Below, in pieces: positions 1-6,856 of a stretch of 41,517 nt of DNA. The stretch's first letter is position 1. Each line of letters starts with the position of its first letter. Made by a program: the position numbers and the translations under genes. The notes beneath the pieces are model-generated. The model was not told the DNA's origin and did no database searches. It worked only from the letters and a program-made list of their open reading frames with translations. Origin of the DNA: Acidobacteriota bacterium (lineage in GTDB: Bacteria; Acidobacteriota; Terriglobia; Bryobacterales; Bryobacteraceae); NCBI GenBank assembly GCA_018268935.1, contig JAFDVS010000037.1, positions 36,570 to 78,086 on the forward strand, in the 5' to 3' direction.

Positions 1-1
1 G

Positions 2-1024
2 CTGGCCGCCGCGCAGGAAGGCGAAGTCCCCTTCACCATGGCCGACATCGATCGCCTCTCCCGCCGCGTCCCCCACCTCTGCAAAGTCGCGCCATCCACA
101 TCGAAGGTCCACGTCGAAGATGTCCACCGCGCCGGAGGCATCATGTCCATCCTCGGCGAACTCGATCGCGCCGGCCTCCTCCACAAACACACCTACACCG
201 TGCACGCTCGCACCATGGGCGATGCTCTCGCTGCCAACGACATCATCCGCACTGCCGACCCGCGCGTCCACGAGTTCTTCCGCGCCGCCCCCGGCGGCAT
301 CCGCACCACCGAGCCCTTCTCCCAATCCGCACGCTACGAATCGCTCGACACCGACCGCGCCAACGGGGCCATCCGCAAACTCGAAAACGCCTACTCCCGC
401 GATGGTGGCCTTGCTGTTCTCTACGGCAACATCGCCGAAGAAGGTTGCATCGTCAAGACCGCCGGTGTCGACGAAAGTCTCCTCACTTTCCGCGGCACGG
501 CCCGCATCTTCGAATCGCAGGACGCCTCCGTCGAAGCAATCCTCGGCGACAAAATCCAACCCGGCGATGTCGTCGTTATCCGTTACGAAGGTCCCCGCGG
601 CGGCCCCGGCATGCAGGAGATGCTCTACCCCACCAGTTACCTCAAGTCGAAAGGTCTCGGAAAAGCCTGCGCCCTCATCACCGACGGCCGCTTCTCCGGC
701 GGCAGTTCCGGCCTCTCCATCGGCCACATCTCACCGGAAAGCGCCGAAGGCGGAGCCATCGCCCTCGTCGAAGACGGCGACACCATCATCATCGACATCC
801 CCCAGCGCCTGCTCCGTCTCGACGTCACGGACTCCGAACTCGCCCGCCGCCGCGCCAAAATGGAAGACCGCGGTGACGAAGCCTGGAAGCCGCGCAATCG
901 CCAGCGCAAAGTATCCCGAGCCCTCCAAGCCTACGCCGCGCTCACCACCAGCGCCTCCCGTGGAGCCGTCCGCGATCTATCCGGACTCCAGCGCGCCAAA
1001 ACGCTCGAACCCGCAACGCGTTGA
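2..1024 (+). CDS. ilvD: Dihydroxy-acid dehydratase, C-terminal part (5' end outside window)
   Basis: This enzyme dehydrates 2,3-dihydroxy-3-methyl acids to 2-keto acids, the third shared step of isoleucine and valine synthesis; it is cytosolic and carries an Fe-S cluster. The frame is open from base 2, so the gene starts upstream, and about 340 of the usual 560-620 residues are present. Seen in the sequence: a CKVAPS segment, [75 protein letters not shown] (region of the proposed catalytic Ser) and a C-terminus [10 protein letters not shown], all typical of IlvD. From memory the match runs colinearly with the E. coli enzyme to its C-terminus, which separates it from Edd (phosphogluconate dehydratase). 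An internal ATG at base 38 is not the start, because conserved IlvD sequence continues upstream of it. Codons are strongly C-ending, like other plus-strand genes here. Confidence 0.96.
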   Translation: MAAAQEGEVPFTMADIDRLSRRVPHLCKVAPSTSKVHVEDVHRAGGIMSILGELDRAGLLHKHTYTVHARTMGDALAANDIIRTADPRVHEFFRAAPGGIRTTEPFSQSARYESLDTDRANGAIRKLENAYSRDGGLAVLYGNIAEEGCIVKTAGVDESLLTFRGTARIFESQDASVEAILGDKIQPGDVVVIRYEGPRGGPGMQEMLYPTSYLKSKGLGKACALITDGRFSGGSSGLSIGHISPESAEGGAIALVEDGDTIIIDIPQRLLRLDVTDSELARRRAKMEDRGDEAWKPRNRQRKVSRALQAYAALTTSASRGAVRDLSGLQRAKTLEPATR

Positions 1025-1027
1025 ACG

Positions 1028-1438
1028 CTAATACTGCGACCGGCTGGGGTGGGTGCTGTCCTCGGACGCTTGCTCTTTCATCCAACCGTACACCTTTTGG
1101 TATCCCGCTTCCGACAGGTAATAAGTCATTCCGCCGTAAGCTGCCATAAGGCTTGCGATCCATCCCCCCAGTTCCACGATATCGCGTTCTAGATGCAGGT
1201 TCTCCACTTTGCCGCCATTGCTCCCCGCCAGCGTGTGGTGGTTCAACCGGTCGATCACCGCGCCCAAGCGCGCCAATTCCTTCCGAATGAGGGGGATCTT
1301 CTCGCGCATCAGGTTGCTGTTCATTGCCCGAAAAGACTCGGCGGACCCCTTCCCATGCATGGGCGACGAGTCCAACGCAGCAAAAAATCCCTTCTGTCTC
1401 CACAATTCCTTGAATGCCGGTGTTCCGAATTCCGCCAT
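1028..1438 (-). CDS. Hypothetical protein, 136 aa, helical
   Basis: I do not recognise this protein. It is predicted to be a soluble, mostly helical protein with no signal peptide and no cysteines. The start ATG at 1438 is preceded by a strong Shine-Dalgarno GGAGGGA with normal spacing, which fixes the start and argues that the gene is real. It contains an SPMHGKGS segment near residue 25, a helix with charged heptad-like spacing (residues 40-65, REKIPLIRKELARLGAVID) and a Tyr/Gly-rich C-terminal helix. It is convergent with ilvD; the two stop codons are 3 nt apart with no terminator between them. Function unknown; a small four-helix protein is the most that can be said. Confidence 0.75.
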   Translation of the reverse strand: MAEFGTPAFKELWRQKGFFAALDSSPMHGKGSAESFRAMNSNLMREKIPLIRKELARLGAVIDRLNHHTLAGSNGGKVENLHLERDIVELGGWIASLMAAYGGMTYYLSEAGYQKVYGWMKEQASEDSTHPSRSQY

Positions 1439-1569
1439 AATCTTCCCTCCTCAGAGCTACCAGCGAAACAACCAGCCCAAACCTGTCACAGATGTTCAAT
1501 GTTGCTGCAAACCGGTCAAGGCGGCACGAAAACCTGTCAAAGAACAACACCATTGGCCGTCGCCGAGGA

Positions 1570-2235
1570 TTAACGAGCCCGGTAAATGCCATCCTCCGCT
1601 ACAGAATATGCATCACGCCGGACATTCCGCTCGCGATAGTATTCACCTTCGACAGCAAACCCCGTCGCTGTTACGTTCACGCGGAATGAGCCCCAGACAT
1701 TCTCAGGCATCCAAACGGATCGAAATGCTCTTCCGTCACAGGCAAAAACCCTCATTCGCATATTCGGGCCATTGGCCCCAGTCATGTAGCCCCAAAGCAG
1801 CAACCAAGCCTCACCACGCGTGGGGGAATGAAGTTGCTTTACAGTGACATTCCCATACCCATCCATGTTGTTGCCTGCGACGTTTGCCAAAATGAACCGT
1901 CCTCCGCTCGCTTGGTAGACCCGAAGTATCACCGCTGTCCCACCCTGCCCCATAAATCCTCGATCGAGAGTGTAGACCGCCATTAGGAAACGCCCATTTT
2001 TCGGGTGTTCCGTTACGTAAACAGCCGGCGATTGCCCCGGATACAGCGCTCTCGACAAAATGTTCTTTAGCGTTCTTTCCACCGACTGCGGCTGAACACC
2101 CTCAGGGTTCAGTGTGCCGACAAAAGTATCGACGGTTTCATTAGCCGCCTTGATACGTTTCTCGGCTTGATCCGGCTGTGCCGCGGTGCAGTTTAGCCAC
2201 GCAACAAGTGCAATCACCAGCAACGGATAGTTCAT
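1570..2235 (-). CDS. Secreted hypothetical protein, 221 aa
   Basis: An unrecognised exported protein. The N-terminus MNYPLLVIALVAWLNCTAAQ has a hydrophobic core and a plausible signal peptidase site after TAA. A Cys at residue 16 could in principle be a lipid anchor, but LNC-T is a poor lipobox. I chose the ATG at 2235 rather than one 15 nt upstream because GGTGGAG sits 6 nt before it. The mature part is beta-rich, with many Val, Tyr and Phe and a VFACDGRAF segment, and no known motif. Codon choice is mixed rather than G3-rich, unlike most minus genes in the window, so it may be an accessory gene. It lies upstream of the 1028-1438 gene in the same direction, across a 131-nt gap. Confidence 0.72.
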   Translation of the reverse strand: MNYPLLVIALVAWLNCTAAQPDQAEKRIKAANETVDTFVGTLNPEGVQPQSVERTLKNILSRALYPGQSPAVYVTEHPKNGRFLMAVYTLDRGFMGQGGTAVILRVYQASGGRFILANVAGNNMDGYGNVTVKQLHSPTRGEAWLLLWGYMTGANGPNMRMRVFACDGRAFRSVWMPENVWGSFRVNVTATGFAVEGEYYRERNVRRDAYSVAEDGIYRAR

Positions 2236-2250
2236 GGCATCTCCACCCAT

Positions 2251-2781
2251 CTATCTGAACTTAGGCGGCCCCTTCCCACTGCGCCACATGGCCTTGCGCC
2301 CCAGCAAACTCATGCACTGCCCGAATCCGTCGCCGGCATCCGCATCTCGCGCCAAACCCACGCCCCAGCCCAATCCAAATCGGCCATCTTGCCCATCCTA
2401 ACGTCAGAAAACAACCCGCTGTCCCCCAGGCGGCCCCGACGCTCTCTATCATCGGGTTCTCCGCCTGGGTGGCTGTGGAACAGCGTTCTCCCGGAGGGGG
2501 ATCGCTTCCTTGAGGGCGCACGCCACCCAAGGAAAATCTGAGCACTGATATCAAAACCTGCGTGTTTGCTCCCACACGGCTTCATCAAAATTTGCCCGTC
2601 TCGCCTCTCAAAGCGTTCGACGGGCCAAGCCAACTGAGCTTCGCGTGTGGGGGAGGTGGGGCTCAGTTCGCTTATATTGTTGATACCGAAAAAACATTTC
2701 CACGTCAAGTTGTTTGAAGCAAAAAAGTGCACAAATGTACCGAACCTTGCGCCGCACCCCTCACCATGCGAACCTAAGTAC
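2251..2781. other. Intergenic stretch before rnpB, no gene seen
   Basis: About 530 nt separate the divergent secreted-protein gene from the RNase P RNA. Frames open here on either strand have no credible start, no family signal and run into rnpB. The last 120 nt are distinctly A+T-rich (around 2665-2750, with TTATATTGTTGATACC and a run of A's), as expected for the rnpB promoter, but I could not pick a convincing -35/-10 pair. No tRNA, repeat or terminator was recognised. Confidence 0.5.
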
Positions 2782-3187
2782 GGGTTCGCCGGACGGGCAG
2801 CCGCGCCAACCAAAGCCCCAAAGGCAATGGCCAGCGAGGAAAGTCCGGTCTCCATAGGGCGGCGTGCCGGCTAACGGCCGGGGGGGTTCGCTCAAAGCGG
2901 ATTTCACGGAAAGCGCCACAGAAAATATACCGCCTCGGCCCACACTCGCAAGAGAGAAGCCGAGGTAAGGGTGAAATGGTGCGGTAAGAGCGCACCGCGG
3001 CGGCAGCAATGCCGCTGGCAGGGCAAGCCCCACGCGGAGCAAGACCAAATAGGGGAGAAGGAGCGGCCCGTTCTGTCCGACTCCCGGGTAGGTTGCTTGA
3101 GCCGGTCAGTAATGATCGGCCCAGAGGAATGGCTGCCGCCGCTTGGCAACAGGCGGTACAGAAACCGGCTTACAGTACGGCGAACCC
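2782..3187 (+). ncRNA. rnpB: RNase P RNA, bacterial class A
   Basis: The catalytic RNA of ribonuclease P, which removes tRNA 5' leaders. All the conserved blocks are present in order: GAGGAAAGTCCGG at about 2837, ACAGAAAATATACCGCC at about 2917, the GGTAAGGGTGAAATGGTGCG and GGTAAGAGCGCACCG region at 2963-3000, GGCAAGCCCC at about 3022, CAAATAGGGG near 3046, GGGTAGGTTGCTTGAG at 3087-3102, AGAGGAATGGCTGCC at about 3123, and ACAGAAACCGGCTTAC at 3158-3173. The ends are set by helix P1: GGGTTCGCCG at 2782-2791 pairs perfectly with CGGCGAACCC at 3178-3187. The length of about 406 nt fits class A. There is no recognisable Rho-independent terminator; the 3' end is 1 nt from the stop codon of the convergent gene. 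Confidence 0.97.
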
Positions 3188-3188
3188 A

Positions 3189-4277
3189 TCAACGTACCGG
3201 CAAAACATCCGCAATCGCCTTCCCCGCCTTCGGCATCGCCGCCGGATAATCCTCACCCAACAACGCCGCCAGCGTCGCCGCAATCTGATTCTGCTCCACC
3301 GCCCCCACATTGCTCCGCTCCCCCAACGCCCGCGTGTCAGGCCCCATAAACGCCATCCAGATGTACTTCGAATCCGGCACCTTCTCCCCGTGGCTCTTCC
3401 ATTGCACAGGAGCCTCCCCTCGCCCATGATCCGGCGTGAAGATCAACGTCGTCGTCCCCCGATACTCCGGCATCGATTGCACCGTGTCCCACAGCTCTTT
3501 CAAATACGCATCCACACGGTGCGCCGAATCCAGATACTCCCTGTACTTCCCAGCATGCGACCATTCATCCGTTTCCCCCAACGACACAAACAAAATCCGC
3601 GGCCGCGCCGTCTTCAAATACTCCATCGCCGTGTGAAACGTGAACGAGTCATAAGTCTCCGAATCCCAAGCCCATGTCGTCTCTCGCTTTAATCGGTTGA
3701 TCAATTCCAGCGCCGGCGTCATCGGCTTCATCGGAAACACATCATGCCCCGCATTCACCGGAAACCCCGCCCGCTCCGCATGAAAGATGTACGGAAATAC
3801 ATCCCACGCCCCAAACGCCGCTACACGCCCCTGATACTTCGGCTTCCGATGCAGCCACTCCAGCACCGTCACATTCGGATTCGGCTTCTTGTCGTTGCTG
3901 TCGATGCGGTCATCGGCGAACCCGCACAGCGTCTCGCTGTACCCCGGATACGAAAAATTCCGCCGGTTCGTCACCACCGCCTCCGACCCCTTCGCCCGGT
4001 TCCCATACACCTGCCCCTGCTTCGCCATCGTCCCCCACACAAACGGCAGCAGCGCTTCCCGCCGCGCCTCCGCCGTCTCCCTCCAATACGCCGCCTTCAG
4101 CGCACTCACATCCTTCACCGCGCCGTTTTCCTTGTTCAACAGTGCTGCATCCGCCCCTGTGAACATCTCCTGCACCCGCAACCCGTCAGTCATCACGAAA
4201 ATGATATTCCGTGTCTGCTGCGCCCAAGCGGCAGCACACACTATCCCACTCAGCGCCAGTAATCGGAGGAAGCACAT
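3189..4277 (-). CDS. Secreted alkaline-phosphatase-superfamily protein
   Basis: A predicted exported metal-dependent phosphatase, phosphodiesterase or sulfatase-fold hydrolase of 362 aa. After a signal peptide (LLALSGIVCAAAWAQQ) comes NIIFVMTDGLRVQEMF with metal-ligand Asp31 and a likely Thr nucleophile a few residues later. The second metal site is near the C-terminus: TPDHGRGE (Asp283, His284) and His296 in KSHGEK. This order is the hallmark of the superfamily (iPGM/AP/PglZ-like). There is no CxPSR sulfatase motif, so it is not a formylglycine sulfatase. The start is uncertain: the ATG at 4277 gives a clean signal peptide but has GAGGGG with no spacing; a TTG 15 nt upstream has GGAGG 10 nt before it. 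The open frame further upstream (to 4325) runs through an intergenic repeat and was rejected. Convergent with rnpB, divergent from the LD-carboxypeptidase gene. Confidence 0.85.
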   Translation of the reverse strand: MCFLRLLALSGIVCAAAWAQQTRNIIFVMTDGLRVQEMFTGADAALLNKENGAVKDVSALKAAYWRETAEARREALLPFVWGTMAKQGQVYGNRAKGSEAVVTNRRNFSYPGYSETLCGFADDRIDSNDKKPNPNVTVLEWLHRKPKYQGRVAAFGAWDVFPYIFHAERAGFPVNAGHDVFPMKPMTPALELINRLKRETTWAWDSETYDSFTFHTAMEYLKTARPRILFVSLGETDEWSHAGKYREYLDSAHRVDAYLKELWDTVQSMPEYRGTTTLIFTPDHGRGEAPVQWKSHGEKVPDSKYIWMAFMGPDTRALGERSNVGAVEQNQIAATLAALLGEDYPAAMPKAGKAIADVLPVR

Positions 4278-4292
4278 CCCCTCATGATACAA

Positions 4293-4321
4293 GTGGCGCG
4301 GGCCTCCAGGCCGGCGCGTAA
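4293..4321. repeat. GC-rich palindromic intergenic repeat, copy A
   Basis: GTGGCGCGGGCC, a TCCA loop, then GGCCGGCGCGTAA. The arms pair over nine bases with one G-G mismatch. A near-identical element is at 31609-31636, differing only in the loop and its closing bases. It lies between divergent start codons. It could be a REP-like mobile hairpin or a cruciform site; it has no T-tract. Confidence 0.8.
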
Positions 4322-4335
4322 CCAAATCACGCTGC

Positions 4336-4341
4336 TACCAT
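4336..4341 (+). promoter_or_regulatory. Probable -10 element, 7 nt before the ATG
   Basis: TGCTACCAT gives an extended -10 (TGn plus TACCAT). The start codon at 4349 follows 7 nt later, so transcription would begin at or next to the ATG. There is no Shine-Dalgarno sequence in the gap. Part of a recurring pattern in this window. Confidence 0.45.
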
Positions 4342-4348
4342 CATCACA

Positions 4349-5371
4349 ATGACCCGCAGAACCCTCCTCACCACAGGAGCACTCCTCTTCTCAGGAACCA
4401 CCATGGCCGCCCCATCCCTCAAACCCAAAGCCCTCCGTGAAGGCGACACCGTCGGCCTCATCACCCCCTCCACTTACGTCTCCGATCCCGATCGCCTCCT
4501 CCTCGCCGAGCGTACTCTCCGCTACTTCAACCTCAAACCCAAATTCGGCCGAAACGTGAAGAAGAAGGAAGGCTACGTCGGCGGCTCCGTCGAAGAGCGC
4601 GTCTCCGATCTCCACGACATGTTCCGTGACCCCGACGTAAAAGCCATCTTCTGCATCCGCGGAGGCTTCGGCGCCGCCCACATCCTCGAAGCCATCGACT
4701 ACCCCCTCATCGCTCGCAACCCCAAAATCCTGCTCGGCTACAGCGACATCACCGCCCTCCACCTCGCCATCCACCGCAAAACCGGGCTCATCACCTTCCA
4801 CGGGCCCGTCGTCCTCTCCCGCTTCTCCCCGTACACACAAGAACATTTCCGCAAGGCCGTGTTTCAAACAAAACCCATCGGAACTGTCACCAATCCCCCT
4901 GACTCCGATCCGCTCCGTCCCTCCCACACCATGCGCACCGTCCGCCCCGGCAAAGCCCGCGGCCCGCTCGTCGGCGGCAACCTCACCCTGATCAGCACCA
5001 CCCTCGGCACCCCCTACGAAATCGACACCAAAGGCAAAATTCTCTTCATCGAAGACGTCGACGAACAGCCCTACAGTGTGGACCGTATGCTCACCCATCT
5101 CAAACTCGCCGGCAAACTCGACGCCGCCGCAGGCATCGTCTTCGGCGAATGCGCCGATTGCCGCCCCCGCGACTACAAGCCCTCCTTCGATTCCACCTTC
5201 ACCACCGGCGAAGTCGTCGACCGTATCCTCGGCCGACTCAACATCCCCGTCTTCACTGGCCTCACCATCGGCCACACCGACGATCAGCTCACCCTCCCCC
5301 TCGGCGTCATGACTACCCTCGACGCAGACGAAAAGCGCCTCACCCTCGAAGAGTCCGCCACCACCGATTAA
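4349..5371 (+). CDS. LD-carboxypeptidase, peptidase family S66
   Basis: Cleaves the L,D bond that releases the terminal D-Ala from cytoplasmic or periplasmic murein tetrapeptides (peptidoglycan recycling); 340 aa. The S66 triad is visible: nucleophile Ser132 in GYSDIT, Glu235 in FIEDVDE and His309 in IGHTDDQ, with the family's RGGFGAAHIL and GPLVGGNLTLISTTLGTP segments between. The N-terminus MTRRTLLTTGALLFSG resembles a twin-arginine signal, so this copy is probably exported, unlike cytosolic LdcA of E. coli; microcin-immunity MccF relatives share the fold. The start is the only ATG before the signal peptide; it lacks a Shine-Dalgarno sequence but has a -10-like element 7 nt upstream. It stands alone: the next gene starts 132 nt downstream after a hairpin. 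Confidence 0.92.
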   Translation: MTRRTLLTTGALLFSGTTMAAPSLKPKALREGDTVGLITPSTYVSDPDRLLLAERTLRYFNLKPKFGRNVKKKEGYVGGSVEERVSDLHDMFRDPDVKAIFCIRGGFGAAHILEAIDYPLIARNPKILLGYSDITALHLAIHRKTGLITFHGPVVLSRFSPYTQEHFRKAVFQTKPIGTVTNPPDSDPLRPSHTMRTVRPGKARGPLVGGNLTLISTTLGTPYEIDTKGKILFIEDVDEQPYSVDRMLTHLKLAGKLDAAAGIVFGECADCRPRDYKPSFDSTFTTGEVVDRILGRLNIPVFTGLTIGHTDDQLTLPLGVMTTLDADEKRLTLEESATTD

Positions 5372-5373
5372 CC

Positions 5374-5403
5374 GAACCGTTAACACCATGAACACAACGG
5401 TTC
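5374..5403 (+). terminator. Stem-loop after the S66 gene (possible terminator)
   Basis: GAACCGTT (5374-5381) and AACGGTTC (5396-5403) are perfectly complementary, separated by 14 nt, directly after the stop codon. There is no T-run afterwards, so it may be a processing or pausing hairpin, or a Rho-dependent end, rather than a classic intrinsic terminator. A second, imperfect palindrome (CGGTTTGGCCAACCG) at 5454-5468 lies just before the next gene and could be an operator. Confidence 0.45.
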
Positions 5404-5503
5404 ACAAAATCCGCAAACAACTCCGCTAACTCTAAGCAAACACACAAACCACCCGGTTTGGCCAACCGCATGCTTCCTCTCCCGGCACCGAAAGGAGATC
5501 CGA

Positions 5504-6820
5504 TTGACCAAACCAATCCTCTGCACCATGCTATGGGCAGCAGGTTCGGCGATGGCCGCAACGCCGGTCACGTTCCACAAAGACGTGCTTCCCGTGCTGC
5601 AGAAGAATTGCCAGACCTGCCACCGGCCCGGCGAAGCTGCCCCCATGGCCTTCCTCACCTACAAAGAGACGAGACCCTGGGCCAAAGCCATCCGCGAAGC
5701 CGTCGCCAGCGGCAAAATGCCGCCCTGGACCGCCGAGTCCGGCGCCGGAAAGAAGTTCCATAACGACCGGACCATGTCGGCAAGAGACAAGCAAGTGCTC
5801 AGTGATTGGGTGGAGAGTGGGGCTCCGGAGGGCAATGCGGCCGATGCGCCGCCCGCGGTGCGGTTTGTTGAGGGTTGGATCATGGGGAAGCCGGATAAAG
5901 TGTGGCAACTGCCGGAGGCGTACACCGTCCCGGCATCAGGCACAGTCGAGTACACCTACTACATCATCCCCAACGCCTTCCCAGAGGATACTTGGATCGA
6001 ATCGGCCGAAATCCGTCCCGATGCACGCCCCGTGGTCCATCACGTCATCGCCTACGTCCGCCCGCCCGGCTCCACCTGGCTCAACGGCCATGACTCCGGC
6101 CAATTCTTCGTCCCCGCCGAACGCAAAGCCGGGGTCCAACAGCCGCCCAACTTGAAACCCTCACAATGGCGCCAGTGGATCGCCGGCTATGCCCCGGGTG
6201 TCCGTCCCCACACGCCGGTCAAAGGCGGCGCACGCCTCGTCCCCGCCGGCTCCGATCTCGTCTTCGAACTCCACTACACCGCAGCCGGCAAACCCATGCC
6301 CGACCGCTCCTCTGTCGGCATCATTCTCGCCAAAGAGAAGCCCGAGCACCGCGTTGTCACCTCCGTCGTGCTCAACACCGGACTCAAAATCCCCGCCGGC
6401 GCCGATAACCACCGCGTCGATGCCTCGGTCACTCTCGCCGAGCCCGTCACCATGCTCTCCGTCACCCCTCACATGCATCTCAGAGGCAAAGCATTCGAAT
6501 ACCGCGCCATCTATCCCACTGGCGAATCCGAAGTCCTCCTCCGCGTTCCCAAATACGATTTCAACTGGCAGATCTCCTACGAATTCGAAAAGCCGTTGAA
6601 CCTCCCCAAAGGCACCCGCATCGAATGCACCGCTCACTACGACAACTCCGCCAACAATCGCTTCAATCCCGATCCATCGAAGGAAGTGAAGTGGGGCGAC
6701 CAAAGCTGGGAAGAAATGTTCGCCGGCTTCATGGAACTCTCTCTCAACTTGAACCAGGACCCGGACACCCTCTTCGAAAAAGCGAAGAAGCCACCGGTGC
6801 AAACCGCAGCCAACCGCTAA
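5504..6820 (+). CDS. Cytochrome c / PHM-like type II copper monooxygenase fusion
   Basis: Predicted periplasmic redox protein of 438 aa. A signal peptide (to AMA, residue 18) is followed by a short cytochrome c domain with one heme site CQTCH (36-40) and a distal KMPPW segment (71-75). The rest resembles the copper type II ascorbate-dependent monooxygenase fold: HH (179-180) and His257 in ELHYTA as a likely first copper site; HMH (323-325) and a Met-containing WEEMFAGFM (403-410) as the second. The substrate is unknown; peptidylglycine and dopamine are not implied. The start is a TTG: AAGGAG sits 6 nt before it, and the first ATG (5528) would cut the signal peptide. It precedes, in the same direction, the DUF1592 and DUF1552 genes that often accompany such cytochromes in planctomycetes and acidobacteria. 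Confident about the domains, not the reaction. Confidence 0.85.
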   Translation: MTKPILCTMLWAAGSAMAATPVTFHKDVLPVLQKNCQTCHRPGEAAPMAFLTYKETRPWAKAIREAVASGKMPPWTAESGAGKKFHNDRTMSARDKQVLSDWVESGAPEGNAADAPPAVRFVEGWIMGKPDKVWQLPEAYTVPASGTVEYTYYIIPNAFPEDTWIESAEIRPDARPVVHHVIAYVRPPGSTWLNGHDSGQFFVPAERKAGVQQPPNLKPSQWRQWIAGYAPGVRPHTPVKGGARLVPAGSDLVFELHYTAAGKPMPDRSSVGIILAKEKPEHRVVTSVVLNTGLKIPAGADNHRVDASVTLAEPVTMLSVTPHMHLRGKAFEYRAIYPTGESEVLLRVPKYDFNWQISYEFEKPLNLPKGTRIECTAHYDNSANNRFNPDPSKEVKWGDQSWEEMFAGFMELSLNLNQDPDTLFEKAKKPPVQTAANR

Positions 6821-6842
6821 CGTCTTTACAGGGCGCCTGCAA

Positions 6843-6848
6843 TACAAT
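6843..6848 (+). promoter_or_regulatory. Probable -10 element TACAAT, 8 nt before the ATG
   Basis: TACAAT is followed by AGCGAGTG and the ATG at 6857, with no Shine-Dalgarno sequence. This suggests a separate, near-leaderless promoter for the DUF1592 gene. A TTTACA at 6825 is only 12 nt upstream, too close for a standard -35 box. Confidence 0.45.
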
Positions 6849-6856
6849 AGCGAGTG

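Noticed and set aside
2310..3048. Several open frames on the minus strand around the RNase P RNA
   Set aside because: They overlap conserved rnpB blocks and have no protein family signal.
4391..5395. A 334-codon open frame on the minus strand
   Set aside because: Antisense shadow of the LD-carboxypeptidase; low-complexity acidic translation.
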